NCBI GenBank assembly: GCA_003255025.1
Contig: QANY01005074.1
Location: 710,252-774,251 of the forward strand
DNA from: Datisca glomerata
Lineage: Eukaryota > Streptophyta > Magnoliopsida > Cucurbitales > Datiscaceae
Direction of reading: 5' to 3'
Length of the DNA: 64,000 nt
Under the pieces are notes generated by a model that was not told the origin of the DNA, did no database searches, and saw only the letters and a list, made by a program, of their open reading frames with translations. Below, one piece after another: positions 47,010 through 58,517 of this stretch (position 1 is the stretch's first letter; each line of letters opens with the position of its first letter). The translations under genes were made by a program, and so were the position numbers.

Positions 47010-47850
47010 ACCTTTCTTAGCACGCCAAGCGTGATAGTTGGTACATTGCTTCTTCCTATGCCCTTCAACTCCACAGAAGAAACAATCATTACCTTCCGAG
47101 TTTACTGGTTTCTTTTGTTATTTCTTATGCGGTGCTATATCCGCAGCTTCCCTATCATTTTTCCTTTTCTTTCCCTTGCCATTATCCTTAGAGGTAGAGG
47201 CCAGGTAAGCACTTTCTCTCTTATCATGTTTCACTCTTTCTTCTGTCTGAACACAGTTTGAGATGAGCTCATTCAGAGACCAAGTCTCTTTCTGACAATT
47301 ATAGCTCACTTTAAACTGGCTAAACTGTGCCGAAAGGGATATCAAAACCAAATACACAAGCAAGTCCTCAGAGAGTTCGAGCCTCAGTGCTTTTAACCTT
47401 GAAACAATGTGAGATATTTCCATAATGTATTCCCTGATATTACATTTACCTTTATACATTTTTGAAATTAAGTCCGATAAGAGCGTACCATTTCTGCCTT
47501 TTCATTCTTGACAAACCTCTTTTCAATGTATGCAAGGAAATCCTTAGTTGTAGTTATCTTTTCTGATATAGTGCCCATGAATGCTTCTGGAATGACCTTC
47601 TTCATGATCAGCATACACATGCGATTTGATCTCTCCTACCTTTCCATCTCCCTCTTATTATCAGAGGTACTCTTATCTGTAAGAGGTGCATGAGAATCAG
47701 TCATTAACGCAAAATCGAGATCCATGACTCCAAGAACTATCAAGAGATTATCTTCCCAAGACTTGAAGTTCGAGCCATTTAGAACTGGAAATGAATTGAT
47801 GTTGGTAGTGATACTAGCAGGAGTAATAGCTGAGCAGAGAACAATAAATA
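47010..47850 (-). pseudogene. copia-3 gag with zinc knuckle
   Basis: Starts about 47840 with INSFPVLNGSNFKSWEDNLL, continues through EAFMGTISEKITTTKDFLAY, one stop, then NIREYIMEISHIVSRLKAL and KVSYNCQKETWSLNELIS. It ends at a lysine-rich stretch and the zinc knuckle CFFCGVEGHRKKQC (CX2CX4HX4C) at about 47045-47090. Confidence 0.85.
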
Positions 47851-49062
47851 AATTAAGCTCACATAAATTTCAAATAACAATAATAATTCAAACAATAGTA
47901 ACAAATAACCCATCTCAAGCCACTGAGCACTCCATTAATATTATGACTTTGGCAAAAAAAATATTAACTTGTAAGTTATGTCTTGGGATAATAATCAAAC
48001 ACTGATGATAAATAACATGTCAAACAAGAAATCTTCCTTTGGGCCGATTTATTGTTCACATGTAAAACCGAATAATCATCACGTATTTATTACCATATAA
48101 GCACATGTAATTTTTTCTAATAGTTATCTTCCTCTAAGCCGATAAATATTCACATAAATTACATGCACACATAACCTTTTATATTTCAAGACAAATCAAT
48201 TTCCACAAGAGAGGTCACTTTGGCGATGTGTTGCTTCAACTAATTCATCTTAAAATATATATAACATAATTCAATTTTAAAATTGTACCGAATTTAAACC
48301 TTAAATTAATTGATAAACAATTAATTTTATGATCATCTGAAATTGTTTTGAAATTATTTTAACCAAAAAACTAAAAAAAAATCAAAACAATCTATTTGAT
48401 AATCCAAAAAAATTGTTTTGAAATTATTTATAACCCAACAAACCGAAAATAATCAAAACAGTCTATTTTTAAAGTTCTTAAATTAAAAAAAAATAATTTT
48501 ACGATCCTTAAAAATTAATTTAAAAATTGGTTCATAAAATTAATCATAAATTAATTTAAATAATTGAAAAAAATGATTTAATTAAAGAGGAGGGACTGGA
48601 AAACCCCAACCCATTTCTTTGTGCTGTGGGCTAAGACCACAACACCATCCATGTGTTGTGGGCTTAGCCCGTAGCATCTCTAAATGTTGTGGGTTAATGA
48701 CCCACAACCCAAATTTCTTTAACTGTACACGAGTCGGATCAACCCCGACCCGTGTCAAACCCTAGGATTTTGCCTAAGAGGCTGGCGGCCATGGCCGTGG
48801 CTTCTCCTTGCCGGTGCGGCCAAACCACCGCGCTGATCATATTTCACCGGCGATGGTGAGACCGCCGGCCGGTTGTTCCAAAACAAAAAAAAATACCGTA
48901 TAAATTGTTCTCAAATCTAATACACTATCAAACAATTATTAAATTCAAGAATACCAAAATATAAACTTAAAATTCAAGGATACCAAAACGTAAACTTAAA
49001 ATACACCTATAATCATGGATCTAGAACTTAATAGATCGATTCTTAATGATTCAATATGAGTT
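47851..49062 (-). other. copia-3 leader region
   Basis: About 1.2 kb between the primer site and gag. Contains a short direct repeat around TGTTGTGGG/TTGTGGGCTTAGCCC (48620-48700) and a GC-rich patch 48770-48870. No coding signal. Confidence 0.6.
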
Positions 49063-49074
49063 GCTCTGATACCA
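49063..49074 (-). other. copia-3 primer binding site, initiator tRNA-Met
   Basis: Plus strand GCTCTGATACCA, the reverse complement of TGGTATCAGAGC, two bases from the LTR edge. Confidence 0.95.
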
Positions 49075-49076
49075 AT

Positions 49077-49493
49077 TGTTAGATTCAAAATCCTTTTGGT
49101 ATAGACTGTATCTCAATGAAACCCAAGATCTCATATTGAACACATCAATAATCAAATCGATAATAGAGCGAAAGCGTACCTGAATCCATGATGATAGATT
49201 GGTATTTAGAGTCGAGCTGTTAGCCTTTCAGATCTACACGATTCTCTATGTGAGAGTCTCATTTGGTAAAGCCTCTCAGTTTTCTCTCTAACGATGGGAT
49301 ATTAGAATAGAATGGTTTTTCATTATCGTGTGACCTGGAGACCATAACCACTTATAGATAATTTATCTTTTAGTATTTCTATTTTAGCTCATCATAGAGA
49401 TAGAAATTATCTTAAAGTCTCTACACATTAAAAATGGTCCACAACTTATCAGATACATTAAAATCCCAATGTAGATAACTTTTAATTGGGTTT
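49077..49493 (-). repeat. copia-3 5' LTR, outer end truncated
   Basis: Plus strand begins TGTTAGATTCAAAATCC, homologous to 42839 onward. Ends at TTTTAATTGGGTT, where the other LTR has about 90 bp more. Confidence 0.88.
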
Positions 49494-49954
49494 GAAACAC
49501 AAGAGGAAAGAGATGACTCTAGAAGAACTCATTGTGCACATCCAAATTGAGGAAGGTAACAAAAAATGTTTTAATACTGAAAGTAAAGTTGAGTCTCTTT
49601 CTAATTCTTTTTCTAAGGCAAATATTGTTGAAACTAAGCCTGATAATATGAAATCTGGGAAAAGGTTTTTCAAAAAAATCTGAAAATCGTTTTAAGAAAA
49701 CAAATTCCCATGATTTCAAGAAAAAGAAAGGCAACTGTTTTGTTTGTGGTAAGCCAGGGCATCATGCACTTCAATGTAGACATCGCAAGAAGGTTAATTA
49801 AAATAATGTTGTGAGACCTCCCAATGCTAATCTAGTAGAAGAAGAAATTTTTACTGCTGTGGTGTCGGAAGTCAACTTAGTTGACAAGAATAATATGGGG
49901 ATTGTAGACACCGGAGCTACTAGGCATATATGTGATGATAAGACCATCAACAGT
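49494..49954 (+). pseudogene. copia-2 gag, second part, and protease start
   Basis: Resumes LKHKRKEMTLEELIVHIQIE, has a zinc knuckle CFVCGKPGHHALQC at about 49738-49780 in the next frame, and reaches an intact aspartic protease box GIVDTGATRHICDD at about 49898-49939. It is cut off at about 49954, where LINE sequence starts. Together with 42355-42838 it shows the gag that copia-3 split. Confidence 0.87.
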
Positions 49955-50185
49955 AAAATTGGCTGACTGAAGTTTTAAGCAAATAGACTTGGGAAATTAA
50001 AAAATGTGCATGGACATAAGAGGGAAGCGCTTGAGCAGCTGCTTTTAAAAGGACCCCTTTTCTGCCAAGGGGTAAAAGATTCGATTTCTGGCTAGGAACT
50101 TTGCTATCCATTCTTTCAAGAAGGATAGAGTACATAGCTGCTTATGAAGTACTTCAGTTAGTAGGTAGGCCTAGATAATTTCAAA
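49955..50185 (-). mobile_element. LINE reverse transcriptase scrap
   Basis: Minus strand reads NYLGLPTN near 50175 and GRKGVLLKAAAQALPSYVHA near 50030-50075, the LINE RT thumb signature also present in the LINE at 1-1752. Only about 230 bp remain. Confidence 0.8.
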
Positions 50186-51090
50186 ACACCTATTGTTAAT
50201 TTATTGATAGACCTTTTGAGAAAAAAATCTTGATGAATCGTAAAATCTAACCAAATCGATTAAAAGTTTTATGACTCGGATAATTTGATTTATACGTACA
50301 TAATTGATCGATTTAGTTTCATCATAGTACCATTGTGAACTTCGATTCCCTCTAATTTTTATATTAGAAAAGGACCAAACCGAACTTACACATCCATGGG
50401 AAAAACCTTGAACAAGACGTGACCTCCACCTTCGTGAAAGACGCGTGAGAAACGGGAAAAGATAAATTGTTAAAATGGATAAGGGTTTAAAGATGGATGA
50501 AGCGTTGAGGAGGGTTTTGATAGGGTAGGTAACAGTCCAGCTATGTTCCAGCAGGTTGTATAAAGAAACCTCTAGAATATACAGAATCGTATCCAATAAA
50601 AAAAACACCATCGAGATGATCTCGTATCTTATCCAAAAATATTAGAGAGGGTTTCAGAGGTTCATTTGAATAGTTTTCGGCAGCAGGTTAACTTTATTTT
50701 GTTCTCCCTAATAAATAGGCATGTTATTTAGGGATTAATTAAACTTGTCGAAGCGGTTATCACAAGGACACGTGGCACCTAACCTAACCAATCTTTTTCA
50801 TTTCCTGGCCTTTTGCTTCCTTCTCTTTGGTTGGCTTGTGGCTCTGTCTCTTTTTTCTTTTTAAGAAAAAAGAAAATTTATAGCCTTTTCTGTCCACGTT
50901 TGACACAAAAAATATATTATTAATTTATTTTCAATTATTTGAAAGTTCAATGCTATTGACTATAAGATGCTCTCATCGTCATCAAATTCCATTTCTGCTT
51001 CGCTTGCTGGTTACTCACGGCTTTAATTGATTGATTGCTTAAGAGGTTTTCCTTTTTATTCCATTGAAGGAAAGGTTTTAAGCTTCTTTT
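50186..51090. other. Upstream region of the lipase gene
   Basis: No coding signal. Contains pyrimidine-rich stretches (50800-50860) and the G-box at 50769. A TATA box could not be fixed. Confidence 0.5.
50769..50774. promoter_or_regulatory. G-box / ABRE-like element
   Basis: GGACACGTGGCAC, a CACGTG G-box with the ACGTGGC ABRE core, 421 bp upstream of the lipase start codon. Such sites bind bZIP and bHLH factors in abscisic acid and light responses. Functional relevance is inferred. Confidence 0.45.
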
Positions 51091-51093
51091 TCT

Positions 51094-51137
51094 GAGCAGG
51101 GAGCCTTCTTTTTCTTGGGAAGAAGAAGGCTCTGCTC
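51094..51137 (+). promoter_or_regulatory. Hairpin in the putative lipase 5' leader
   Basis: GAGCAGGGAGCCTTCTT pairs with AAGAAGGCTCTGCTC across a ~12-base loop, with a two-base bulge. It ends 57 bases before the ATG, so in the transcript it could slow scanning ribosomes. Whether the transcript includes it is unknown. Confidence 0.4.
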
Positions 51138-51194
51138 TAACAACTTTGTTAATTTCCTGGATTTGTAGTGGTGTCGTCGTGTGATTTTGACAAG

Positions 51195-54100
51195 ATGATT
51201 AGACTTTGGGTTTTTGCTCTGCAATTTGCGGAGCTTTTTGTTAGCTCTGTGGTTCATTTGGCATATGGATTTTACATATTCAGCAGCGCCGTGGCCGGAG
51301 ATCTGTCGATCGTTCTCAATGAATATTTCTTTAAAGCTAATGCGAGAATCGAGGTGAAGAACGACTTGCCCAAAGAGGCAACGACCAATATTGACAATCT
51401 GCCTCCGATCGTGTTGGTCCATGGGATTTTTGGTTTTGGCAAAGGGGTACGATATCATTCTTTGATTATCTTTAACGAATGTTGTTTCAATCTTCAATCT
51501 ATGCATTTCACGACTTACATTTAGTCTTAACTTCCAACTTTTCGTCGTTACGGTTTTTGATTCTTCTCTTATTTCAGCGATTAGGAGGTTTATCATATTT
51601 TGCGGGAGCTGAGAAGAAAGATGATAGGGTACTGGTGCCTGATTTGGGGTCTTTAACCAGCATATATGACAGGTGACTGCTTGAAGCATCAAACATTTTC
51701 AGTTTCAACTCCCTTAATGGCTTCCTTTTTCCCTTTAGTTAATTGATCTAGACCTCCGTCTCATGGTATTGTGTTTTTTAGGGCTCGGGAATTGTTCTAC
51801 TATTTGAAAGGTGGGCAAGTCGACTATGGTGAAGAGCACAGCAGGGCTTGTGGGCACTCACAATTCGGACGGGTTTACGACCAAGGTTGAAATCAAATCA
51901 TCATTTTAAATACTCTCACCCATAATTGTTTCACTGAACAAAAACTGCCTGCATATATGATAATACACCTTGTTGACATGTCATTCTAATTGTACCTGGA
52001 ATATGCAGGACACTATCCTGAATGGGATGAGGATCACCCGATTCACTTTGTTGGGCATTCTGCCGGAGCACAAGTTGTTCGGGTGCTTCAGCAAATGCTT
52101 GCCGATAAGGTTAGTTGAAGAATCTTGTCTAATTAATGTTTTACAGATAAAATCTTTGATGGTTCAGATGCTCATGTACTCTTTTTCGTTCCAGGCATTT
52201 AGGGGTTATGAGAACACTTCAGAGAATTGGGTTTTGAGTTTAACATCATTGTCTGGAGCATTCAATGGGACTACAAGGACCTACTTGGATGGGATGCTGT
52301 AAGTTCATCCCTCATTTTCTAAATTTTACTGTCTAATTGGATATTTCTCGACTCCCAACTGTTACAATGAACTTCTAACTTAATTCTAGTAGTTTGACTA
52401 GAAGTAGTGTTCATGCTGGAAATTTTCAGACACACTACATAGTAATAGTTGGGACGTGGGTGGCTTATTAGGTTTTTCTGTGAATTGAAAGTTACACTAC
52501 CACATAGCAAAAGATTTTAAATCATAATCTAGTAATTCTTTTCTGTCGTCAACTTGTTTCAGACCAGAAGATGGAAGAACGATGAAGCCTATATGTCTGC
52601 TACAACTTTGCCGGTTAGGAGTGATAGTTTACGATTGGTTTGACATTCCCTGGTTGAAGGCCTATTATAACTTCGGGTTTGATCACTTTAACATGTCGTG
52701 GAAGAAAATGGGAATCTGGGGTCTATATGATTGCCTCTGGGGAAACGCAGGTCCATTTGCTTCCGGAGATTGGATCCTCCCGGATCTTACGATACAAGGA
52801 TCCATGCGCCTCAACAGCCACCTACAGACCTTTCTCAATACATACTATTTTAGCTATGCTACCAAACGTACTAGGAAGATTTTGGGTGTCACGGTGCCTT
52901 CTAGCATACTCGGAATTCACCCTTTGCTGTTTATCAGAGTATTACAGATGAGCCAATGGCGTCATCCTCCGGACGTCTCTCCACCTTATAAGGGATACAG
53001 GTTTGTCTAGTTGCACCCATTATTTTTCAATAATTACAAAATAATCGAATTTATTTACTTTTACTATAAAAAGACATCATTTATTGTTATCCTGACCTCT
53101 ACTATGATTGATGATCTCACCTGTACAATCTGTCAATTCGAGAACATGTTCATTGCAATTTGACAAATTTTCATAACTTTTGGGTTATGGGATTAGAATT
53201 TTCCTTTTTAACTCAGTTAGCAAGGGAAGTAGATTGTGAGGAGAAAACTTTAGATACTTGAGATTTAATCTGGATTATGATGAAAAACTTAAGCTAGTAA
53301 GGCATATGCAGGGATGAAAACTGGCAGGACAATGATGGGGCACTCAACACCATATCCATGACTCATCCAAGACTCCCAATTGAACACCCAAGCCGATTTG
53401 TTGAAAATGAGTCAGATTGTCAACCCTTGGAACCAGGGATCTGGTTAGTACACCTTATCTTTTAAAGCAAACTTGGGTGAATTTACAAATGGCATTCTCT
53501 TGTCAAATCAATCCATTAGTTATTGACTTGGCCATCTCATTAGTTAAACGGATACATTATTAGAAGATTAAAGATGTGATATTTCAATCATGGGCAAGTA
53601 GCATCTCGTTTCAATGCTGTTGATCATGCATCTTTTTATTTTCATAAGATAGCAAAGCAACATGAATAATGGATTTCATTCATATTCACTGGTTTATCAC
53701 TTAAGCTTGGTGATATCACTACTGGATCTGTACTCAGAACATACGAAGGTAAAGAAAAGCGTGTCTTGTGGCATATTCGATATGGTGCCTATAGAATTGA
53801 TGGTTGGTTGAGAGCGTTAACCATTTATTCTCAGTATGAAAATACACCCATATCAACTAATGATAATTTCACAGAAAAAGCTACTTGAAGCATTCCTGAG
53901 TTGGTTATTTGAAATGCTATCATACTCTAACATTCATTTCAGAATGAAATTTTAGTTCTTTCTTTTGAAAGTGAAAAAAGGGCAGATTTTCCGAATTGTT
54001 AGACATTGTCTTACACAAAACTCTTTAATTGAGGTAAACGTATGCAGTCATGAGCTTTCTGATGCTAGAGTCCAAGACAAATATTGCTTAGAACTGTGTC

Positions 54101-54333
54101 ACTTGCTATTCGGGTCATAAATTATGGACTTGGATTCTCTATTAGCTTACTGGGACATTGCTCTCAAATGCAGGTACTACAAATTTGTTGAAGCCGATCA
54201 CATAATGTTCATTGTAAATCGGGAGAGAGCGGGAGTTCAGTTTGATCTCATATACGATAGGATTTTTGAACGATGCAGAAAGCATGTATTTAGGAAGACT
54301 CCTCCAACCTTGCCAAATCATTTCCACCAATAG
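51195..54333 (+). CDS. Alpha/beta-hydrolase (plant lipase family), eight exons, intact
   Basis: Exons: 51195-51446, 51578-51672, 51782-51885, 52009-52109, 52195-52298, 52563-53000, 53312-53443, 54174-54333. All introns are GT-AG; phases add up to 1386 nt, 461 residues plus TAG. Residues 1-35 are hydrophobic (LWVFALQFAELFVSSVVHLA), a likely signal-anchor. PPIVLVHGIFGFGKG at about 71-85 is the HG oxyanion loop. HFVGHSAGAQVVRVLQQ holds the nucleophile elbow GHSAG with Ser168. EADHI with His418 is a candidate catalytic His. The acid residue is not fixed. Regions such as GGLSYFAGAEKK and LTSLSGAFNGTTRTYLDGML fit a conserved plant lipase-like family of about this length, related to microbial lipases. 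Substrate unknown. The start was chosen because the upstream in-frame codons lack an ATG. Confidence 0.93.
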
Positions 54334-54367
54334 CCAGCTAAAGATCAGTTACTCTATCAAGTTCTAG

Positions 54368-54373
54368 AAATAA
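54368..54373 (+). terminator. Candidate polyadenylation signal of the lipase gene
   Basis: AATAAA-type sequence (GAAATAAAAG) about 35 bases after the stop codon. Plant signals are loose, so other AT-rich sites downstream are possible. Confidence 0.35.
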
Positions 54374-54433
54374 AAGAGATAAAAAGGAAAGCTAGTACTT
54401 TACCTTGGTAAGAGTTTTTTCCCCTCTCTCTTG

Positions 54434-56127
54434 CAAATGTAAAAAAGTTCTCCTTAGCTCTCTTTTATTTCTTCCCCACTAGAGTTAATCAACGGAGGAC
54501 CTCTGTTTTTTTTCTCTAAACTTGGTATCTGTATTCTGGAAACAAATACTCATGTGGGTAATACGTAAAATTATATTCTTTTTTCCTTGTTATTGGTTCT
54601 GCTGTTTTTGGTATTTCATTGCCAAAAGAATCTCAAACTTGGTTACTTGTATTGAATATTTGTACATGGCAAGTAGAGGAAATTAAAGGATAAGTAAAAG
54701 TAAGGAAAGCAAAAATCTACTCTCACCTTCATCTTTCTCATATACTTCAATAAAAATAGGAATTAAACTGCTCCAATTTTGTTCTCTTTCATCAGTTCTG
54801 TTTTTTTTTAATCAATGTTACGTTAAAATTGAGGGCGGCTATGACTTGGACCTATTTAGTGGAAGAATAGGTGGAAAGCATAAACCATTTTACCAGTCTA
54901 AATTCTTAAGAGTTAACACTTTGCTCCCTTAAATCATAGCCTCTTATGACACATGAGATATTAAATTTCAGTTTGAAAATATTAGGTTATTAAACATCAA
55001 TTTTCATGGTTGAGAAAAACACTTTTTCATCTCTTCAAAACACTTGCCTTTGTTCAAGATGACAAACTTATTCTCTATAGTAGAGATTGGATCAATTATA
55101 TCAATTTATAGTGTTTCATGTTATGTCAATTTCAATTTGCGCTTGCTCGGTATGTTCAATTGCGACCCTACATCGTAGTTCTTACCATTTGTTAAGAGAA
55201 AAGAACAAAGAGATATTGTAGGATTCCCACATTGGTGCATTCACACTTGTTCTGATAGCAAATGTTAACTAGTTCAATTTCAATTTATATTATTTTCCAT
55301 TGTCATTGGTTCTACTGCTGTTGTTTTTAATTGGGACATGGAAATTAAGGAGAGCAATTGAATTGATAAAACAGTCCTACTCTCTCTTAATTTTTCTCTA
55401 CACTGTTTGAAAGAAAACATAGAGATTGGATTTTTCATAATTTTTTTAGTTAAAAGTTATTAAAATAAACAAACACAGTTACAACTATACAAGGAGCAAT
55501 ACAAGTTCAAAAGTAATTTGAAAAATTAATAAAAATGACACGGGATATGGATATGATACAACATTGATACGTCGTCGACATACTATTTCTTAAAATATTG
55601 GGATATGAGATACATTGAATATAATAGATATATAATCTTTTATAATATTTAGATGTCTGTAAAATATATATTTATGTTCAAAGAGCTAATTACAATACTT
55701 ATCAAACTAAAATTCTATTAAGAAGATACATCGAAGGAGCTAAAGAGTACTGAGCATTCTTTAGCCTTAAATATATGCTTTTCTCTTTATTTCAATTTAA
55801 TCTAAAATTTAAGTTTCTTTCTTCGTTTTTACGTCCTTTCTATTAATTTATATTTCGAAGCCTAGTTTATTTATTTTAGACGTTTTTATCTTTTGATTAT
55901 TTAAGAAACTACAAAATGCATGTTTGCAGCGTGTCTCGAAGTATCAGGAAAGTGCCTAGACGTGTTCGATGTGTGAATAAAAAATAAAAAATAATTTCAA
56001 AGTCGTACCTTACACCACTCTCTCTCCCTTTAGGAATGCAGGTGCGTCAATACCCACAAGAAAGCAACCAAACAACGAGAAACCCAGATTAGCTACTAAA
56101 GATATCAGTGGTAAGCTGTTTTTTAAT
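54434..56127. other. Intergenic, no gene seen
   Basis: AT-rich. TTGTTATTGGTTCTGCTGTT near 54587 and TGTCATTGGTTCTACTGCTG near 55300 suggest a weak ancient duplication of about 700-bp spacing. Nothing else recognised. Confidence 0.45.
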
Positions 56128-56148
56128 GGAAAAATGGAAGCCTCATAA

Positions 56149-56209
<61 letters not shown>

Positions 56210-57430
56210 TGATATTTTTAACGTGATTGAATTAATTTACCTAGGTCAATGAATATATCATTATCATCATTATTACATATTCAATACTGATAAAATCACA
56301 TAACCCAAATCCCACTACACCTAAATCTAAACTCAACACAAACAAAGAAAATCATAACTAGCTTAGACAAAAGTCGTAATTTTTCAATCGAAGTATATGC
56401 AATCCACTAGTTTGAAAATCGTCTTTAGTACGAGTAAAGTCCTCTAGAGCACTCTCTTACATCTTAATGTGGCCACCTCTATCTCTTAGGGCTGAGCCTA
56501 TTCATAACGGGATGCCCCCTTTAGGGTAATGTCATCTCTCACCATCCGTCGAAGCAGGGCTACCGAACCTTTTATCAATATCTCATATATATTGACTCAC
56601 CAAAACTTCAACTTTTATACTCAAAATAGGAAACTCATTTATAACATAGTATAACATATCCTAAACATCCTCATAAATAGGAAACTTGGTCCTCAAGAAA
56701 TTTAAGGCACTAAATTCTAACAATCTCAACATTGACTCAGCAATCATCATCGATGCTGCTCTATCTTGAACCATACCATCTTCAATCACAAACATCAAGC
56801 GTAAAAAAAACATATCTCTACACGATTCAGATCTTCTCTATCTTTAACCAAATCTCGTACCGTCGAGGATCAATACCATTAGTCCGGTACACCTTGTATT
56901 AGTGGAAGGGTCATAAAATAAATATAAATAATATTTTTAATGTGATTCAGCCTATTTACTTACGTTCACATATATATCATTATCATCATCATTATATACT
57001 GAATACCAACACAACCACCAAACCCAAACTCCATTACACCCAAATCTAAATTTAACACACACAAAGAGAATCATAACTAGTTTAGATAAAAGTCATAACT
57101 TCTCGATCGAACTATATACAACCCACTAGTTTAGAAACTGTCTTCAAGACGAGTGAAGTCATCTGACTAGCCTCTCAATATGATGAGGTATCACGTCCTG
57201 GGCTAGAGTCATCTCTCACATTTTAAGAATATCCTTTACTTCTTAGGGCAGGTCTCCTTACAACGGGATGCTACATATAGGATAAAACCACCTCTCACCG
57301 TCTGTCGAAGAGAGCCACCGACCCCTTTGCCAATACCTCATATATATAGACTCACAAAAAACCCTAACTTTTCTATTCAAAATAAGAAATTCATTCAAAA
57401 CAAAATATTACATAATATCTTTCCTAGAGA
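56128..57430 (+). repeat. Diverged tandem direct repeat, ~776-bp period
   Basis: 56128-56690 and 56904-57425 align over about 520 bp, sharing CATTATCATCATTATTA-like, ACACAAACAAAGAAAATCAT, CATAACTAG, CCACTAGTTT, ACGGGATGC and CTCATATATATTGACTCA. The 210 bp between (56695-56903) are unique. It could be a tandem duplication or two short LTRs around a tiny internal region; no primer site was found. Confidence 0.8.
56149..56208. repeat. (TAA)n microsatellite
   Basis: About 20 TAA units near the start of the first repeat copy; the second copy has only a degenerate AAATAAATATAAATAAT there. Confidence 0.96.
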
Positions 57431-58096
57431 TCCTCTTAAATAAGAATTGTTGGTTGTTGAGGCGCGTGCGCGACGGAAGCGTTTGGCACAAGGCCATTTT
57501 AAAAATTAAACTTTTAATAAAAATTGAATCTTTTAATAAAACAAAAATTACGCAACAGAACGATAACAATTTTTTTTATTGAAAACGCTTTTCAATTAGT
57601 CAGGATCCATTATATATTTATCTATTAAATCTACAACAAAAAACGTTAGAAATCATATACCTCTTGTAGTCTTAATCAAGCATCCTTGCAAAACTGACTG
57701 ACCTCCGTCTCACGAAACCGTTCCAACGATCAATAGATTCTGAGATCCACACCAAGATCTTCCAAGTCAATCATCAACGCAAGAGGACGTGTGTTGGCAC
57801 GTAAAATATTACAATAAACTTTTTATATCTCTAAATGTTCTCAACACATAAGATCTAGAGATTTACTGAAAAAAAAATTGAGACGATTCTCTAAAAGAAC
57901 AGGATGATTATTCTTTTAGAGATTTGATTAACTATTAATCGTAGAGAAAAATCACCCTGAGCAATTATGTTCACTACTCAATTCTCTGATTGATCAATTG
58001 ATTGATTGATTCATACATCTAAGCCCACAGAATAACATTATAATGGCGTGTCAGATATTTTGAGATAATTAAAATAATATATAATTATAAAATTAC

Positions 58097-58123
58097 CAAT
58101 AGTAGTGGGACCCACTACTATTG
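58097..58123. repeat. 27-bp perfect palindrome
   Basis: CAATAGTAGTGGG, one A, then CCCACTACTATTG: 13-bp perfect arms, in the middle of the probable LTR. A related GTACTACAGTG...CACTACTACAGTAC pattern lies just after. Confidence 0.95.
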
Positions 58124-58481
58124 TGCACAACTGCAGTGCCACATGGTACTACAGTGTTGCATACCCACTACTACAGTACCATGTGGGGTTACAATAGTCC
58201 ATGTTAATCTCTAATACATAATCAGTGATTGACACGTGACAATTACTGTATATAAATATTTATTTTAATCAAATTAAATACCTAGATATTTGTTCATTCA
58301 AAATTAACATATCTGATTATCCATATCAACTAAATTATAAGTTATTTCACAAATAACAGATTTAATTGATCCAAATTATTATCTAATAATAATTTAATTA
58401 TCTAATTTCACAAATTACATATTTTGTCTCACTTATCGATAAGTAGAAAAAATCGATAATTATTTATATATATTAATTCTA

Positions 58482-58486
<5 letters not shown>

Positions 58487-58512
<26 letters not shown>
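58487..58512. repeat. (TA)n microsatellite
   Basis: Pure TA run within the probable LTR. Confidence 0.92.

Positions 58513-58517
<5 letters not shown>

Larger units (their letters stand above)
42839..49493 (-). mobile_element. Ty1/copia element copia-3, minus orientation, inserted in the copia-2 gag
   Basis: Two homologous LTRs (42839-43340 and 49077-49493) enclose minus-strand gag, protease, integrase, RT and RNase H in copia order. A Met-tRNA primer site lies beside the right LTR. Interrupted copia-2 gag continues on both sides, proving insertion. The right LTR lacks about 90 bp at its outer end and about 27 bp of copia-2 gag are missing there, so a deletion removed that junction and the target duplication. 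Coding parts are frameshifted, but the RT box is intact, making this the best preserved RT in the window. Confidence 0.93.

Noticed and set aside
54124..54333. Separate small ORF at the end of the lipase locus
   Set aside because: It is exon 8 of the lipase plus read-through of intron 7; the splice acceptor at 54172-54173 explains it.
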